Shown: positions 45,359-57,779 of the stretch, one piece after another | Layout: each line of letters begins with the position of its first letter | Numbering within the stretch: the stretch's first letter is position 1 | Assembly (NCBI RefSeq): GCF_029873635.1 | Contig: NC_080422.1 | Coordinates: 8,277,764-8,341,763 of the forward strand | Direction: 5' to 3' | Source: Malania oleifera | Taxonomy: Eukaryota > Streptophyta > Magnoliopsida > Santalales > Ximeniaceae | DNA: 64,000 nt | Made by a program: the position numbers and the translations under genes | Notes under the pieces: model-generated | What the model was told of the DNA's origin: nothing | Seen by the model: only the letters and a program-made list of their open reading frames with translations | Database searches by the model: none

Positions 45359-48300
45359 CTATATGTCCTTAATATAAGTATCATCCCCACTTTCTAGAGT
45401 GTCTTCCTCCTCACTGCAGTACTCAACCATAGTTTCATCTTCCCCATCAATTTCATCACTGTCAGTGAAGTCAACGTGTACAGAGGGTTCAATTCTAATG
45501 TCAGCAGCTCCTACGTGTTCTGCCATGGCACCAACCCTATTTAATGGTATAGGATCGGCTCCTTCCTCGGTAACATTGATAGCAGATTGCGTTGCTATGG
45601 GATCAGATGGCTGATCTTCTTGGAAAGCATCATCACTGACACTCTTCTCCCATGTATGACTTCTATAATATCATACAAACTTCGAGGAGGAATTTTTTGG
45701 GCCACGTGCCATTCACCCTTTAATTTTGTGTCCTTAAGGTATAACATTTGTTCTGCCTACGTCGCAAGCACAAAAGGGTCGTTTTGATACCATGTTTTAC
45801 TGAAATTGACACTAGTAAAGTAGACATCCGTATTTATCCCACTCTTTTTATTGCTAATGTCCCACCACGTACACTTGAAGATGTTGAAAAGTCTATTGGC
45901 TCCATAATGAAGCTCTATAATGTCATCCAACACACCAAAATAGTTAATTTCCTCATCTCCTTCTGTGCCCAGCACCGCAACTCCACAATTTTGGGTTCTT
46001 CTATGCAGTTTGAGGGACTTCGTGTTAAAGCATAAGCTGTTGACAATGCAACCGATGTAGCGGTTAATTCGTTGATCAGGGTCATATGCCAACGTGCATA
46101 AATCTTTACTTGCTGTTGGTTTTTTATTATAATACATGACTTTTATCTATTAATTACAAAGGACTCTAGATGAGTAAACCGTCAATATTGAAAATGTACA
46201 TTGTAGCAAGCTTAGGCAGTAGTTGTTACTTACACGACACCCAAACACATTGATAAATTCCTTCTTATGTCTTTCTTCAACATTCCTTTGATTTTGAGCC
46301 AAAAGTTCAGCTTTATGTTCGCTATATCCAATAATAGTACATGTTAATGTCAACTAAGTATATATGCATATGTAAATACAATGCAAAGTAAGGAGTTTTG
46401 AACCACATACTCGATATAAGGAATAATTTCATCACAATTATTGAGGACGTAAAAATGTGCCTTTCGTAGGTCGTTCATATCTATGAAATCGTAAATCTTC
46501 ATCTTCGGCATTAATAGCGTGAACGTTTGCATTTCACTTCGCACGAGTGAACCTTGTTTCAATATCATGCAGATACGTTGAGCAAAATGCAAGACATTCA
46601 CTATCAATGTATGCCTCAATGATTGAACCTTCCGGTCATGCCTTATTGCCCACATACCCCTTCAAAATGGATAAAAACATGTGCATTTTACACAGTTAGT
46701 AACTTGTACACAAAAAAAAAAAAAATGCAAGGAAATCACGAGAACATTGTAGGACTTTATAATTTACCTCTCAATAGGATACATCCAACGATATTGGACC
46801 GGTCCTCCAATTATGGCCTCCATTGGTAAATGGATGGCTAGGTGGACCATCACATCGAAGAATGCTGATGGAATTATTTTCTACAGCCTGTATAGTATGA
46901 TCACAATGTCCTTCGCTAACCGTTTAAGTACGTTTACGCTCAATTTCTTGGAGCACAATTGTCGAAAGAAGATCCCCAATTTAATCAGCACTGAGCGAAC
47001 AACTTCGGTCAAGTGTCAACGAAGGAAAACGGGCAGAACTCATTGCAAAAGGATGTGACAGTCATGACTTTTCATTCCTAACATCTTCCCTTCCTTCATG
47101 CTTATGCATCGAGATATGTTCGATGCATATCCATTAGGGAACTTCACTGATTTCAACCATTTGAAGAAATTATTCTGTTCATCTTTCGAAAATGTGTAAC
47201 AGGTTGATGGTATGAGAAGTTTGTCCCCATCACGAATCAGATGCAACTCAGACCGTATTCCCATATCTTCCATATCCCGACGAGCATTTGCATTGTCCTT
47301 TGTCTTCCCATTTATATCCAGCAATGTACAAATGACATTCTCACAAATGTTCTTCTCGATGTGCATGACATACAGGTTGTGGCGTAGTGGAAGATCATTC
47401 CAATATGACAACTCAAAGAAGATGCTTCTCTTTGTCTAATTTAACTCCGACTCAACGCGTTTCCTTTTTCTACTGCTAGGTGATTTCCCAAATTTCATAC
47501 CTCCGATCAATCTGAACTGGTTTAATATCTCTTCCCCACTTAGTTGGTTTGGTTGCAACCTTCGTTCAGGTTTTCCATTAAAGCTTCTGACACCACGAGT
47601 CCTCCAAGGATGTCCAGGTCGTAAAAAACGACAATGACACATAAAACATAACTTGCGTCCACGCTTTAAGGATAAGGACCCAACATCCTTATTACACAAT
47701 GGCATGCTTAGAAACCTTTTGTGCTCCAGCCCAACAGATTGTCATAGGTAGGGAAATCATTAATTGTCCACAAAAGTATAGCATGCATCCGAAATGTTGT
47801 CCCAATTTCCACATCAAATGTCTCCACTCCTTTTTCCCATAGTTCTTTCAACTCATCAATTAATGGCCTTAAGTAAACATCAATATCATTACCAAGTGCC
47901 CTCGGTCCAGAAATAAGCAGAGACATATAAATGAAGGGTTCTTTTATACATCGCCATGGCGGCATATTGTATGGCATCATCATAACTGGCCACAGGCTAT
48001 ACGGGTTGTTCATGTTACCGAAAGGATTGAACCCATCTGAAGCAAGGCCAAGTTTGATGTTGCGAGGATCACTAGCAAACCACGGATGCATTTTATCAAA
48101 CTCGACCCAAACTTCGGAATCCGCTAGATGGCTAAGGATGTTTCCGTCTTGAAGACGTTTCTTTTTATGTCATCTTATATCTGTAGCAGTATTTTTGCAC
48201 ATATACAATCGTTGCAGTGGTGGGATTAATGGACAATATCGCAAAAATTTTTGGGGGATCTTTTTACCCTTCTTCTGATTAGTTGTATACCTCAGTTCAC

Positions 48301-49065
48301 CACATTCTGGACACTCATTCGCATTTTCATGTTCACCATAAAAGAGTGCACAATCATATATATACGCATGTATTGTAGTGTAACCGAGACCCAATTTGAG
48401 CATATATGTCTTTGCTTCATAAAAGGACTTTGGAAGTGTTTCACCATCAGGCAGTGTTGCCCTAATGAGGTTTAAATACATGTTGAATGCGCTTTGAGAT
48501 AACCCATGCATTGTCTTTGCATAAAGCAACTTTATCAGGAACTCTAATTTTGAGAACTTTGTACAGTTTGGATATAGGGGCACCCATGCATCTCTCACAA
48601 GATTATAAAATGGTTTACCAAATCGATTTAACGTACTAGAATTGGAAGGTATGGTACCTACTGAAGTAGATTCATCACCAGTACGCGACATACGTCGTCT
48701 TCCGTGTCCACTGCAATCCCCATTTGTAAGTCACTTAACATTTCGATTAACCCTTCCGAACATGTATCACCACCTACCATATTTGCCCCGTCATCTTCAT
48801 TGTCATCATCGTCGCTCTGAACTGCATAATCTTCACCGTGGAACACCCATCTTGTGTACCTTTTCTCTATTCCAAAGTCTAATAAATGTGAATAGACCAG
48901 ATCAATGTGTTTGAATGTTATGTTTTGGCATTTCTTGCAAGGACACCTTATTCTACTAGCACCGTCAACGCGAGGAAAAGCGAACTCTATTAAATCATGT
49001 GCCCCTTTCACGTATTTTGGAAAAAACCTACCCCGAGCATTCATCCAACTCTTATCCATGTTCAT
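45359..49065 (-). pseudogene. TNP2-like CACTA transposase, broken by stops and frameshifts
   Basis: TNP2 is the catalytic CACTA transposase. The frame starts MNMDKSWMNARGRFFPKY with the transposase-associated domain (RCPCKKCQN, VYSHLL, FHGEDY; 49065-48830). A frameshift near 48670 leads to the transposase_21 region (FYNLVRDAWVPLYPNCTKFS, LPKSFYEAK, ECPECGELRY), then HPWFASDPRNIKLGLASDGF with the conserved Asp. The DUF4218-like part has LRHNLYVMHIEKNICENV, MKSHDCHILLQ and IGGPVQYRWMYPIER (to about 46770). After a probable intron come AHFYVLNNCDEIIPYIE and a DUF4216-like part (INYFGVLDDIIELHYG, FTSVNF, NDPFVLA; 46137-45757), then an acidic tail ending at TAG 45359. Nonsense codons include TGA 48170 and TAG 47436 at Trp positions, TGA 47040 at an Arg position and TAG 45757 at a Gln position. 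A one-base deletion lies near 47700. Confidence 0.88.
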
Positions 49066-50633
49066 TAATTCCCTATAACTTGTTCAAGTAAATGTTGTTG
49101 ATTACATTGTCAGAATGTTTATGACGCATGCATTGTGAATCCTATAATCAACCACCTTCCATCTAAAGGGTACGGAACCTATCCCATTTAGGAATGTTGC
49201 AATTACATTGTGATCAATTGCTCAAATTCCTTCGTCGTAGTCATTATAAATTTCAGCAGCATCTCCCTATGGCTCTCCAAGTACACGAGATGGGGGAAGT
49301 GCACATCATCTGCTAGTTTTCCATCACTAACAAATTTTCACCACACCCCACTATGCACCCAGAGAACACAAGTAGAGACGCGATCGAAAAATATAATGAC
49401 AATGACGAAAGCGTGAATGATGACAAGAATCTAAATACAACTTCCTAAACTGTCCATATTGAACAATTCAATAATGGTTGAAATACAAACATCATTAATC
49501 GTAAATGAAACAAATCATCAAGATGTTCAATTGATTATTAGTCTACATAATATAACTAATAATCGATTGAATTTTAACAATTGATTTGTCCCACATGTAG
49601 GATGAGGCATGAATGTATAATAACCATTCTTGAACAGGTCTAAGCTTCGATGCACATATGAAATGACAATAATTAATTTTGGATAAGGAGCCTGTGATAA
49701 GTAGGCAAGGCATAAGCCTTATGGCATTAAGGTGTACACCTTTTGAGAATTTCAATTTTTAGATAAAAATACATAAATAAATTACATGTACTTTAAAAGT
49801 AAGGAAAAAACTACATAATTATAAATGCAATGTAAAAATAAAGTTATGTACTCCCCCAATCTCCCCCATAGTTGCTCCTGGGTTTTTGAATCTTACCTCC
49901 CATTTTTCAAACACTTCTAGCTCCAAACTATTAATATTCTGGACATGTACCAGAGTTCGATCAGCACGATTTGAAGTTTGGAGTACTGGACTCTGAACGT
50001 GAAGTCTAACCTCCTCCTTAGTAATACTATTTCTTTTGCACAAAGTGTTTTTTGTGGGAGAGAGGCAGATTGTGTATGCTATTTTTAGTAGACATTGAAG
50101 TGGTAGGATGTTCGTCGTACAAAGAAAAAGGGCATTGTGTTCAAATTAGATTTTCTGATTTTGAGAAGGCGTGAGATTGAGCTAGTTGGGAGTTCTTGGA
50201 TAGAGTGCCTTTGAGGAAGGGGTCAGGTGTTATATGGAAGAATTGGATGGGGGCTATTTATCTAATGGCTAATGCTTATTTTTTGTGATTATTAATGGGT
50301 ACAATAGTGGTTATAGATCTTCCACTAAAAAAAAATTTTGACATGGTTTCAAATTAAAAAAATAAAAAAATTGCACAACCTTATAAAATGTATTAGATAA
50401 CAACAAAACTGATTATTCCAATTCAAATCAATGATGGAAAGTTTAATTGAAATGCAAATTAAGAGATTGGAAATATGTATACATACACATATACAGATCA
50501 TAAAAATTTCAAACTGATCATTGGGATTTTCACCAGTCACCATATTGTTCTGCTGTTGAAAATAAGTTGCAATTGATCATGTGTGTGTAATTTCAAGAGG
50601 CAGCACCAAATGACATAGAAACAGTTAATCATA

Positions 50634-50669
<36 letters not shown>

Positions 50670-51049
50670 TAAACTTAATTACAAGATCAAAACTATTTAA
50701 GTTTACCACAGGATGTATATTTTTCATGGAGCTCTTTTTAGGGGCTAACAAAAATAAAGGGAACAATAAAAATTAAGTTTACACACACACACACACACAC
50801 ACACATATTAAACATAAATTCAAGATCAATATTATTCAGTGATGCTAAATCCTGTAGAAACAATTAATATAATTTTTTTTTTTTAAATTCCCATTTGGCT
50901 CTTCCAAACTCCATTCATTACATGCACACAAGTTTGCATTCCACAAACATCATTTGCTCACAATTTGATCCATGAGGCCTAAGGGAGCTTAATCTTACCG
51001 TGGAGTAGCTGGAGGCTGGAGGTGTGGAGTCAAGTCATCTATGGATCTG
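49066..51049. other. upstream region of the TNP2-like gene
   Basis: No protein family recognised. It contains two (CA)n microsatellites inside a roughly 145-bp tandem duplication (50633-50845) and should include the promoter and non-coding leader of the minus-strand transposase genes. Minus-strand frames at 49543-49755 and 49819-50043 are short and unassigned. Confidence 0.4.
50633..50845 (+). repeat. two-copy tandem repeat with (CA)n microsatellites
   Basis: (CA)n at 50636-50664 and 50781-50805, each followed by TATTAAAC(T/A)TAA and an AAGATCAA word, spaced about 145 bp apart. Confidence 0.8.
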
Positions 51050-51243
51050 GGGATGACTGATGCCTATGGCTATGGTCCGTGGAGCCTAGAGGAGACGATG
51101 AATCGAGCTCGGGTTCATTCGCACTTCGCAGGCTCGCTACACCGGCAGGTCCGAAATGTAGTAGCGCACTAGAGGAGAGGAGAGGATTAAGATTTGAGAG
51201 AGTGAGAGCTGAGAGGTCAGAGATGAGGAAAGGGTAAGAGCTT
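51050..51243 (-). repeat. CACTA leader repeat, inner copy
   Basis: About 195 bp starting GGATGACTGATGCCTATGG and ending GGTAAGAGCTTTAG recur at 52365-52577 in the same orientation, with scattered changes and a short extra segment in the outer copy. On the minus strand it lies upstream of the transposase genes, so it may be a duplicated leader exon or promoter. GAGAGGAGAGG words are prominent. Confidence 0.7.
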
Positions 51244-52364
51244 TAGACAAAGCAAGATATACCAAATTGTGCAAATAGAAAAACCACAATCCAATGAAGG
51301 TACATTATGCATATAGAAACATATCTCAAATAACAGGTTTGATGAATTCAATAGTACGACACTCTGAGCAGTGTAGGCTTTTTACACAAGAAAAATAATG
51401 CTCTGAGTAGCAGGCTTTCCACACAAGAAAACCAAGTGCTTAATAAGGGGTTTATCAGTGGACTACTTCACCTTGGTGTTTATTAGTTGACCACTTCACC
51501 CTTTAGTTAAGTGGTGAGTTTCATTCAACCCCCAATAGTCAACCTCAACCGTCTCATCTAATGAAATCTACTCAACCCAACTCAAGATAGCCTTAAACTC
51601 AACAACTTGGGAACATCTAAATGAAGTCTTTTTGCCAATCATATTGTGCAATCATTACCAATCAAATATTTTCTCACAATCATGATTTAAGTATTTTACA
51701 TCCTTCCTCTTGCTCATGTGGCACCTCAACTTCTAACAAACCAATCTACCTTACAAGTGCATTCATTGGCCTTCATTTTATAGGACCGAATGGTCTTAGC
51801 CAATTTCCTCATCATGATCTCTATTTCCATTCCGACTAACTTTTATATTGCCATCATTCAACTCAGATCAACATTATCAATCATCACTATCTATGTGAAT
51901 TAATATTCTGTTGACTGATGCAACAATCAGAACCTCACAGATAAATCCATTATGTATACTCTTGTCTCCTATTTCGAAATGCCCCTCCAAAAATTTGCTT
52001 CACAAATTTTTTATGGCTAACAAGTATTTTAGTTTGACAAATTCATAAACAATAACGTCCTAGGCCACCTAATCACTAGTATTCAACTCTACTCAGCCAC
52101 TTGGGAAAAAAATTAATACGGCCTAACAGAACAGTTACACATAATTATCAATACATAAATTCATGCATAATAGAACAAGGTGTAGTTGTAGCATTATATT
52201 AGTAAGATAAGGTCTATTAGAACTGCATCAAGTATGCATCATTGAAAAAAAATGTCCTACAGATACCTGCGCTCCCTCTCTGCAAGGGTATGTTCTAAAA
52301 TCACACTGTAAGCCAGGTCAGTTGTCGCAGTCACTACCAGATAATCCTGCTTACAATTAGAATA
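51244..52364. other. spacer between leader repeats, no gene recognised
   Basis: AT-rich. The plus-strand frame 51621-51839 has no recognisable domain. Confidence 0.4.
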
Positions 52365-52577
52365 GGGATGACTGATGTCTGTGGCTGTGGTCCGTGGAGC
52401 CTGAAGGAGACGACGACTTGAGCTGGGGATCGTTCGCACTTCACAAGCTTGCAGCACTGGCAGGTCTGACATGTAGCAGTGCACCAGAGGAGAGGAGAGG
52501 CGACTTGGGAGAGGAGAGGATTGTGATTTGAGAGAGTGAGAGTTGAGAGATCAGAGATGAGGAAAGGGTAAGAGCTG
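52365..52577 (-). repeat. CACTA leader repeat, outer copy
   Basis: Outer partner of 51050-51243, starting about 60 bp inside the right subterminal array. The minus-strand frame 52257-52484 falls partly in it and is not a recognised gene. Confidence 0.7.
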
Positions 52578-52633
52578 CGGCGTGGGTTAGGGGCCCTTAG
52601 GGTTTTTTTGTGTTAACTAAAGTCTGAAGTAGT

Positions 52634-53196
52634 AGTGACAGTTTCAAAACCGTCACTAATACCCTATTATTAGTGACGGTTCTCCAAAACCGTCACTAAT
52701 ACCCAAAACTATTTCTTTTTTAAAATTTTTTAAAAAACACTAGTAGTGACGGTTTCAAAACCGTCACTAATGCACTTAACTATTTCTTTTTTAAAATTTT
52801 TTAAATTAAAACACCAGTAGTGACGGTTTCAAAACCGTCACTAATACCATATTATTAGTGACGGTTCTCACAAACCGTCACTAAATCATTAACTATTTCT
52901 TTTTTAAAATTTTTTAAATGAAAACACTATTAGTGATGGTTTTAAAACCGTCACTAATACCCTATCATTAGTGACGGTTATCCAATACCATCACTAATAC
53001 CCTTAACTATTTCTTTTAAAAAAATTTTAAAATAAAAACACTAGTAGTGACGGTTTTCACTAATACCCCATTATTAGTGACAGTTCTCCCAAACTGTCAC
53101 TAGTACTCTTAACTATTTTTTTAAAAAATTTTTTAAATGAAAACACTAGTAGTGACGGTTTCAAAACCGTCACTAATATCCTGATTTTTTGTAATG
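52634..53196. repeat. CACTA right subterminal palindrome array
   Basis: About a dozen GTGACGGTTTCAAAACCGTC-type palindromes. They are organised in pairs inside a higher-order repeat of about 113 bp, marked by AACTATTTCTTTT at 52708, 52778, 52891, 53005 and 53111. The array ends in CCTGATTTTTTGTAATG, the inverted partner of the left terminus. Confidence 0.85.
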
Positions 53197-53200
53197 ACAT

Positions 53201-53232
53201 GACTCTCTCTCTCTCTCTCTCTTTCTCTCTCA
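53201..53232 (+). repeat. (CT)n microsatellite
   Basis: CT repeat immediately outside the right CACTA end. Confidence 0.85.
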
Positions 53233-53340
53233 TCTTTTTTCACTTACTCCCTCTATTTTCTCTCTTGATCTCTTCAGCCTACATGGTTGTCGTCTCCTCC
53301 AAAAGCCCTTGCTACATACAATAGAGCTAGTTTAAGATTT

Positions 53341-55373
53341 TGTTAGCTTTGGTGCAATCCCAAGAGGGGGGTGAATTGGGTATTCAAAATTTATTACCTA
53401 GGTCAATCCACTAATCAACACTATTACGCAAGCCTAAGGGCAATCTAGTGCATGTAACATAAATCAATGCAAATATACAATGGAATTTAAACTGCAATGG
53501 AAATTTAATTAAGCATGCACAGTAAAGTAATAAAGGAGACGACACCCAAAATGTTATCGAGGTTCAGCCAAATTGCCTACGTCCTCGCCTTGTCTAACAA
53601 GTACAAGGATTACCACTATAGGCTCACTTAACGGGTGGAGCGGCACCTAGACAAACTAGATCAATTAACACAGGGTCCTCAACCTACACAATCCTTATCG
53701 GGCTGGATTACCACCCCCTCAGGCCACGCCTGAAAATACAACAGTATTCGCTCAAATAAATGGTACAGAAATAGTGCTTTCACGTAAAGCAGATATGTAC
53801 CCAAATACGCACGTTTACATACACATCAATAACATAGATATAGTATAAGCTTAGTGATGCTAGTTTGTGCAATCAACACCCAATCACAATATGTTTAGTA
53901 TGATGCTCAACAGAGTTCAATGCAAGCAATATATTGGAATCTAAACAAGGTATTTCAATAGCACATCAATATTCCAAGTATACGAATCAGATAATCAAAC
54001 TAGTTTAAGAAAGTTTCCTTCAAAGTAATATGCACAAAAATAGTTTGAAAATATTTGCTTGTTTGAAAGAATTTTTGCACACCAAAAATCAAGCTATTGG
54101 ACACTTGCAACAAAGATGCAAATAACCTAAGCTTACTTGGTTTATCCCCACACAAGATTTATAATGAGCAAATATGCGGGATAAACCTAAGCTAAAACTC
54201 CCCAAAAGAAATATAGCAATCAATCACTTAAATGGGAGTTTCTAGCAAGTTATAGCAATCTTAAGCACTCTAGAAATGTTCACACAATCTCAGAATATAT
54301 TAAAGGAATAGAGATTTGAGAGTATTTGGCCAAAAGATGTATGTTCAAAAGAGAGGATATTTTGGCTAATCTACGTGCTAATCTCTTACTAATCTTGCAA
54401 ATGAAGTCATACTTATAACCAGAGGTAAAAATATAACCGTTTGGGATATGATGAGAATAATTAAAAAAGTCTCAAATGATTAAAATGCAATTAGCTCGAA
54501 ATAACCCTATTTACCCGTGGTTAAACTAATTTTAACCGGGCAAGGATCGGGTGGCTGAACCTAGGTTCGGTTGCCTGAGCAGAGACAACTTTAAAAGATG
54601 TTCAACTAAGTTCGGTCGCCCGTGTCATGCATCGGCAGCTCGAATCAAAGTCAGTAGAAAAGTTTCGTGACTTTGGGTGCCCAGTTAAATATTCGGTGGC
54701 CCGAACTTGTGAGTTTGGTCGCCAAGGGCTCATTTTTCAATTAAACAGTTCGGTCGCCCGAGTTGGTGGTATGTCCCTTTCGAGGGGTTTGGGCTCCCGG
54801 GGAAGGTATGTGTATTTATAGGTCGGTCGCCCGAAAGCCTGGTCAACATGTTGACTTGTCAACATTCAGGCCCCCGAGGAGTTTTGTACTCCAAGGGTTC
54901 GGTCGCCCGAGCTCCCTCAAGTTGCTTAGAAATATTCAATTTAAGCACAAATTTAACACTCATATATATTATATGATATGTGTGTGAGTGTTGGGACCTA
55001 TATTCATACTAGGGTTTTACTGAGGCCATTTTGAGATAGTCCCAAAAATCTGGCATCGGTCAAGATGGTCCGAAGGGTGCCTTAAAGCCATTCAGCCCCT
55101 ATGGTCATTTTGAGGTCATTTCGAGCTTACCATAAATCCAATACGCATGATGTGTACGTAAGGTAAACACAAACCACAACCTAGGTTACTATTACAGACC
55201 CATATTACAAACATTAAATTTACAATTACAAATTACATGTCTTTAGGGTCTTTTTGTTGCTTCAAGTGTCATTCCTTGAGATGCTCATCTAAGCCTACAC
55301 AAACATTAGAAAACCATCAAATACCTAAGTATTTGTCATTATCAAAAACCGGGTGTGACCTATAAGGTCAACA
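53341..55373 (-). mobile_element. solo-LTR-like repeat, family L copy 1
   Basis: Starts TGTTAGCTTTGGTGCAATCC and ends AAGGTCAACA, so the termini are TGTT...AACA. The CCCAAGAGGGGGGTGAATTG block and an AATGTTATCG(A/G)GGTT block are shared with the copy at 58491-60750. There is no coding capacity and no clear target duplication. Bases 54555-54920 contain about ten GGTCGCCCGA-type words. Lineage unknown; a solo LTR read on the minus strand is the simplest reading. Confidence 0.6.
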
Positions 55374-56652
55374 TATCTCTTCCCTCTTTTGATTTCTATT
55401 ATCTCTTTCTCGCTTATTCTCGGTGATTGCGCACTTAAATTGTGTAATTAGGTGTTTTAATTCATGCATTGGGGTTTATATTTTTAATTAAATACCTAAT
55501 TGCTTTCAATATTTTAACGGGGTGTCATGTTTGTCATATTTTGATTTTATTGAGTAATTTATGAATGTTTTACATTTTTTTTCACAGGAAAAATTGTCAG
55601 AAGCTAAAATCGGCACCAGTTTGTAATTCACACATAATTTTTCTGTCTGATGCTCCGATTGAGACGATTCGAAATTATGGAAAAAGATGAGAAGATTATC
55701 TACAACTTCTTTGTTTTAAGCTCTGAGTGATACAAGCTTTAAGATGGTCAAACTCAGGCTTGCTAGTAGGGAAAAAAAAAAGATGGAAAGAAAAAAAAAA
55801 TACAAAAATCTTACCTTGACGTGACTCGGCCATGCAGCAGGGTCCAGATCCACCTTGGCTGGGCTAGGGTTCTCTCCCCACTCCCCTATTTTATTTAATC
55901 CTCTCTTTTCTCTTCATTAGAGGCCGCCCCTCTCTACCCCTTTCTCTTCTCCTTTCCCTTAGTCTCCCCTCTCTTTCCCTTCTCCTTCTCTTTCTTCCTT
56001 CTTCCCTTTCTCCTCCCTTTCCTACAACACCCGAGCCTCTCTCCTCTGATCTCTCTTCTCTCCTATGCTCCCTCTCTTCCCTACTCTCCTTCTTTCACTC
56101 TCTCCCTTCCTCTTCTCCTGCCCTTCTCCCTTCTCTCCCTTTCTCTTCCCTTGTTTTATCTCCATTCTCTCGCAACTCTTTCTTCTTTCTACTCTCCCAA
56201 CACCACCTGAGCACCCCCATGCCACTCTCTTTCCTTCTTCCTTTTTCTCCTTCCCTTTCTTCCTTTCTTCTTCCCTTCCTCTCCTTCTTCCTTCCTCCCT
56301 AACTGCTGCTGTGCTGAACCAGCTACTACCTTGCCGCCAATCTAGCAGCTCCAGCTGCTGCCCCTGTTGCCATCTTCTTCTTCTTCTTCTTCTTTTGCTT
56401 CTTCCTATTCTTATTCCTATTCCTTTCTTTTTATTGCATCCAGTCGCTACTCCCTGCCCAAGCCCAAGTTGCTACTGTGCTCATCTTCATCAGCTACTCA
56501 TGGCTGCCAAGAAGCCATAAGAATTGCCCTTTGCTATTGCTAAAGGAGACTACCCCGCCGCGGAGTCCCTGCCAATTGCTACACTGCTAACCCAATGAGT
56601 CCCCTAGAGCTGCTACAGCATTTTCACCCACGACCAAGCTTCAAATCCACAG

Positions 56653-56700
<48 letters not shown>

Positions 56701-57779
56701 TTATGCTTTTGAATATTTGAATGGTTCTTGTTAACATTTAGCAACTTTCCTATCAAAGTTTTAATCTTTTTATTTTTTTTATTGGGTTATTATTATAAAA
56801 GCTATTTATTTACCTTCTTTTTTTATTTGATTTTGTTGTTAGAGTTAATTTTTGGTTGATTTATTTTTTTTATTCATTGCTAAAGTTTGAATTGATCTCT
56901 AAAAAAAAAAAATTTCTTTAGGATTTAAGAATTGATGGTCCTATTTATTTTAATTCCAATTTAATTAGCTTGTAGATTTTAATTGTGTTTTAATTATTTT
57001 TCAAGGTTGGTTAATAGTTAATCTTGGGTTGTGTTTTTTATGGCGTTAAAATTCAGGTTTTATTAAAGTCCGTTCTTTTTAGTGTTCCATTTATGATTTA
57101 GTTCTTGAAGACTTGGGTTTCTGTTTCAGTTTTTGATTGCACTTAATTTAGTTGTTATTTAAATTTTGAATTGGTTTCGTTCTCAGAATTGCGTGTTTTA
57201 ATTAAGTAGGAAGGTTATTGCCTTTAGTTTTTATCCCAAAGTTCACGCGTGTTTCAATTCTTGTTTGGTTCGGAATTTTAAATGCACGATTTCTGTTTTC
57301 GTTATTTAATTCAGTGTGTGCTAGAATTTAGACTTTAAATTGCATGTTATTTTAATTCGTTAAAGAAAATCTCAAACACTCCAAGAACCCGAATCTGAAC
57401 TAAGTTTGGTGAATTTTTATTTTGGACTGGAAATACATAAAATTTGGAAGTTAACCGCATTCCCTGAAGAGATGATCTTACCTTTGGATTGAATATTACA
57501 CGACAGAACTCCTAGACTTGGGATAACTTCCGAGCTACTCATTTTTTCGAGTGAGTCACTTGGATCTCTCTCTAACTCTCTCCCTTTTTCTTTTGCAAAT
57601 GGAACAAGACTCACAAGAGCAAAGAGCTTCAAGCTCTTAGCCTCACATCAAGGCTTGGATTTTACCAAAGGTGAGAAACCTTCTTCTTTTATCTTCAATA
57701 TCTTTTCATCATTCTAATTTGTTTTTGCTTTCTTTTAAAAAAAATAATTGGAATTGAATTTCTGAAGGGTTTCTCCTAC
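55374..57779. other. low-complexity region, no gene recognised
   Basis: Bases 55880-56470 are strongly pyrimidine-rich (CTCCTTTCC, CTTCTTCTT) and produce a spurious 151-codon plus-strand frame of Leu, Ser, Phe and Pro. Bases 56656-56698 are an (CT)n microsatellite. Bases 56700-57500 are T-rich. GTGAG at 57671 after CAAAG resembles a splice donor, but no exon could be supported. Confidence 0.5.
56656..56698 (+). repeat. (CT)n microsatellite
   Basis: Uninterrupted CT dinucleotides for about 43 bp. Confidence 0.95.

Larger units (their letters stand above)
14160..53196 (-). mobile_element. CACTA (En/Spm-type) DNA transposon with nested insertions
   Basis: The left end reads GACTACAAAAAATAAGG. 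The right end, reverse-complemented, reads CATTACAAAAAATCAGG. Both are close to the CACTACAAAAAA termini of plant CACTA elements. Both ends carry dense arrays of the palindrome TTAGTGACGG...CCGTCACTAA, as expected for subterminal transposase-binding repeats. Inside are TNP1-like and TNP2-like pseudogenes on the minus strand, an SF3B1 pseudogene, a LINE fragment and the 19.5-kb LTR retrotransposon at 19945-39475. Without the latter the element is about 19.5 kb. The 3-bp target duplication expected for CACTA is not clean (CAT on the left, CAT offset by one base on the right), and the minisatellite cut at the left does not resume at the right. A rearrangement or two different elements is therefore possible. 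Confidence 0.75.

Noticed and set aside
46350..46655. 101-codon minus-strand frame in the TNP2 region
   Set aside because: Its first half is the wrong frame. The true coding frame there reads PEGSI, CLAFC and YLHDIETRF, with stops.
14158..53198. ATGAC direct repeats at both CACTA ends as a 5-bp target duplication
   Set aside because: CACTA elements make 3-bp duplications. The match overlaps the terminus itself and may be chance, so it is not used as evidence.
56065..56520. 151-codon Leu/Ser/Pro/Phe frame
   Set aside because: Arises from a pyrimidine-rich low-complexity tract.
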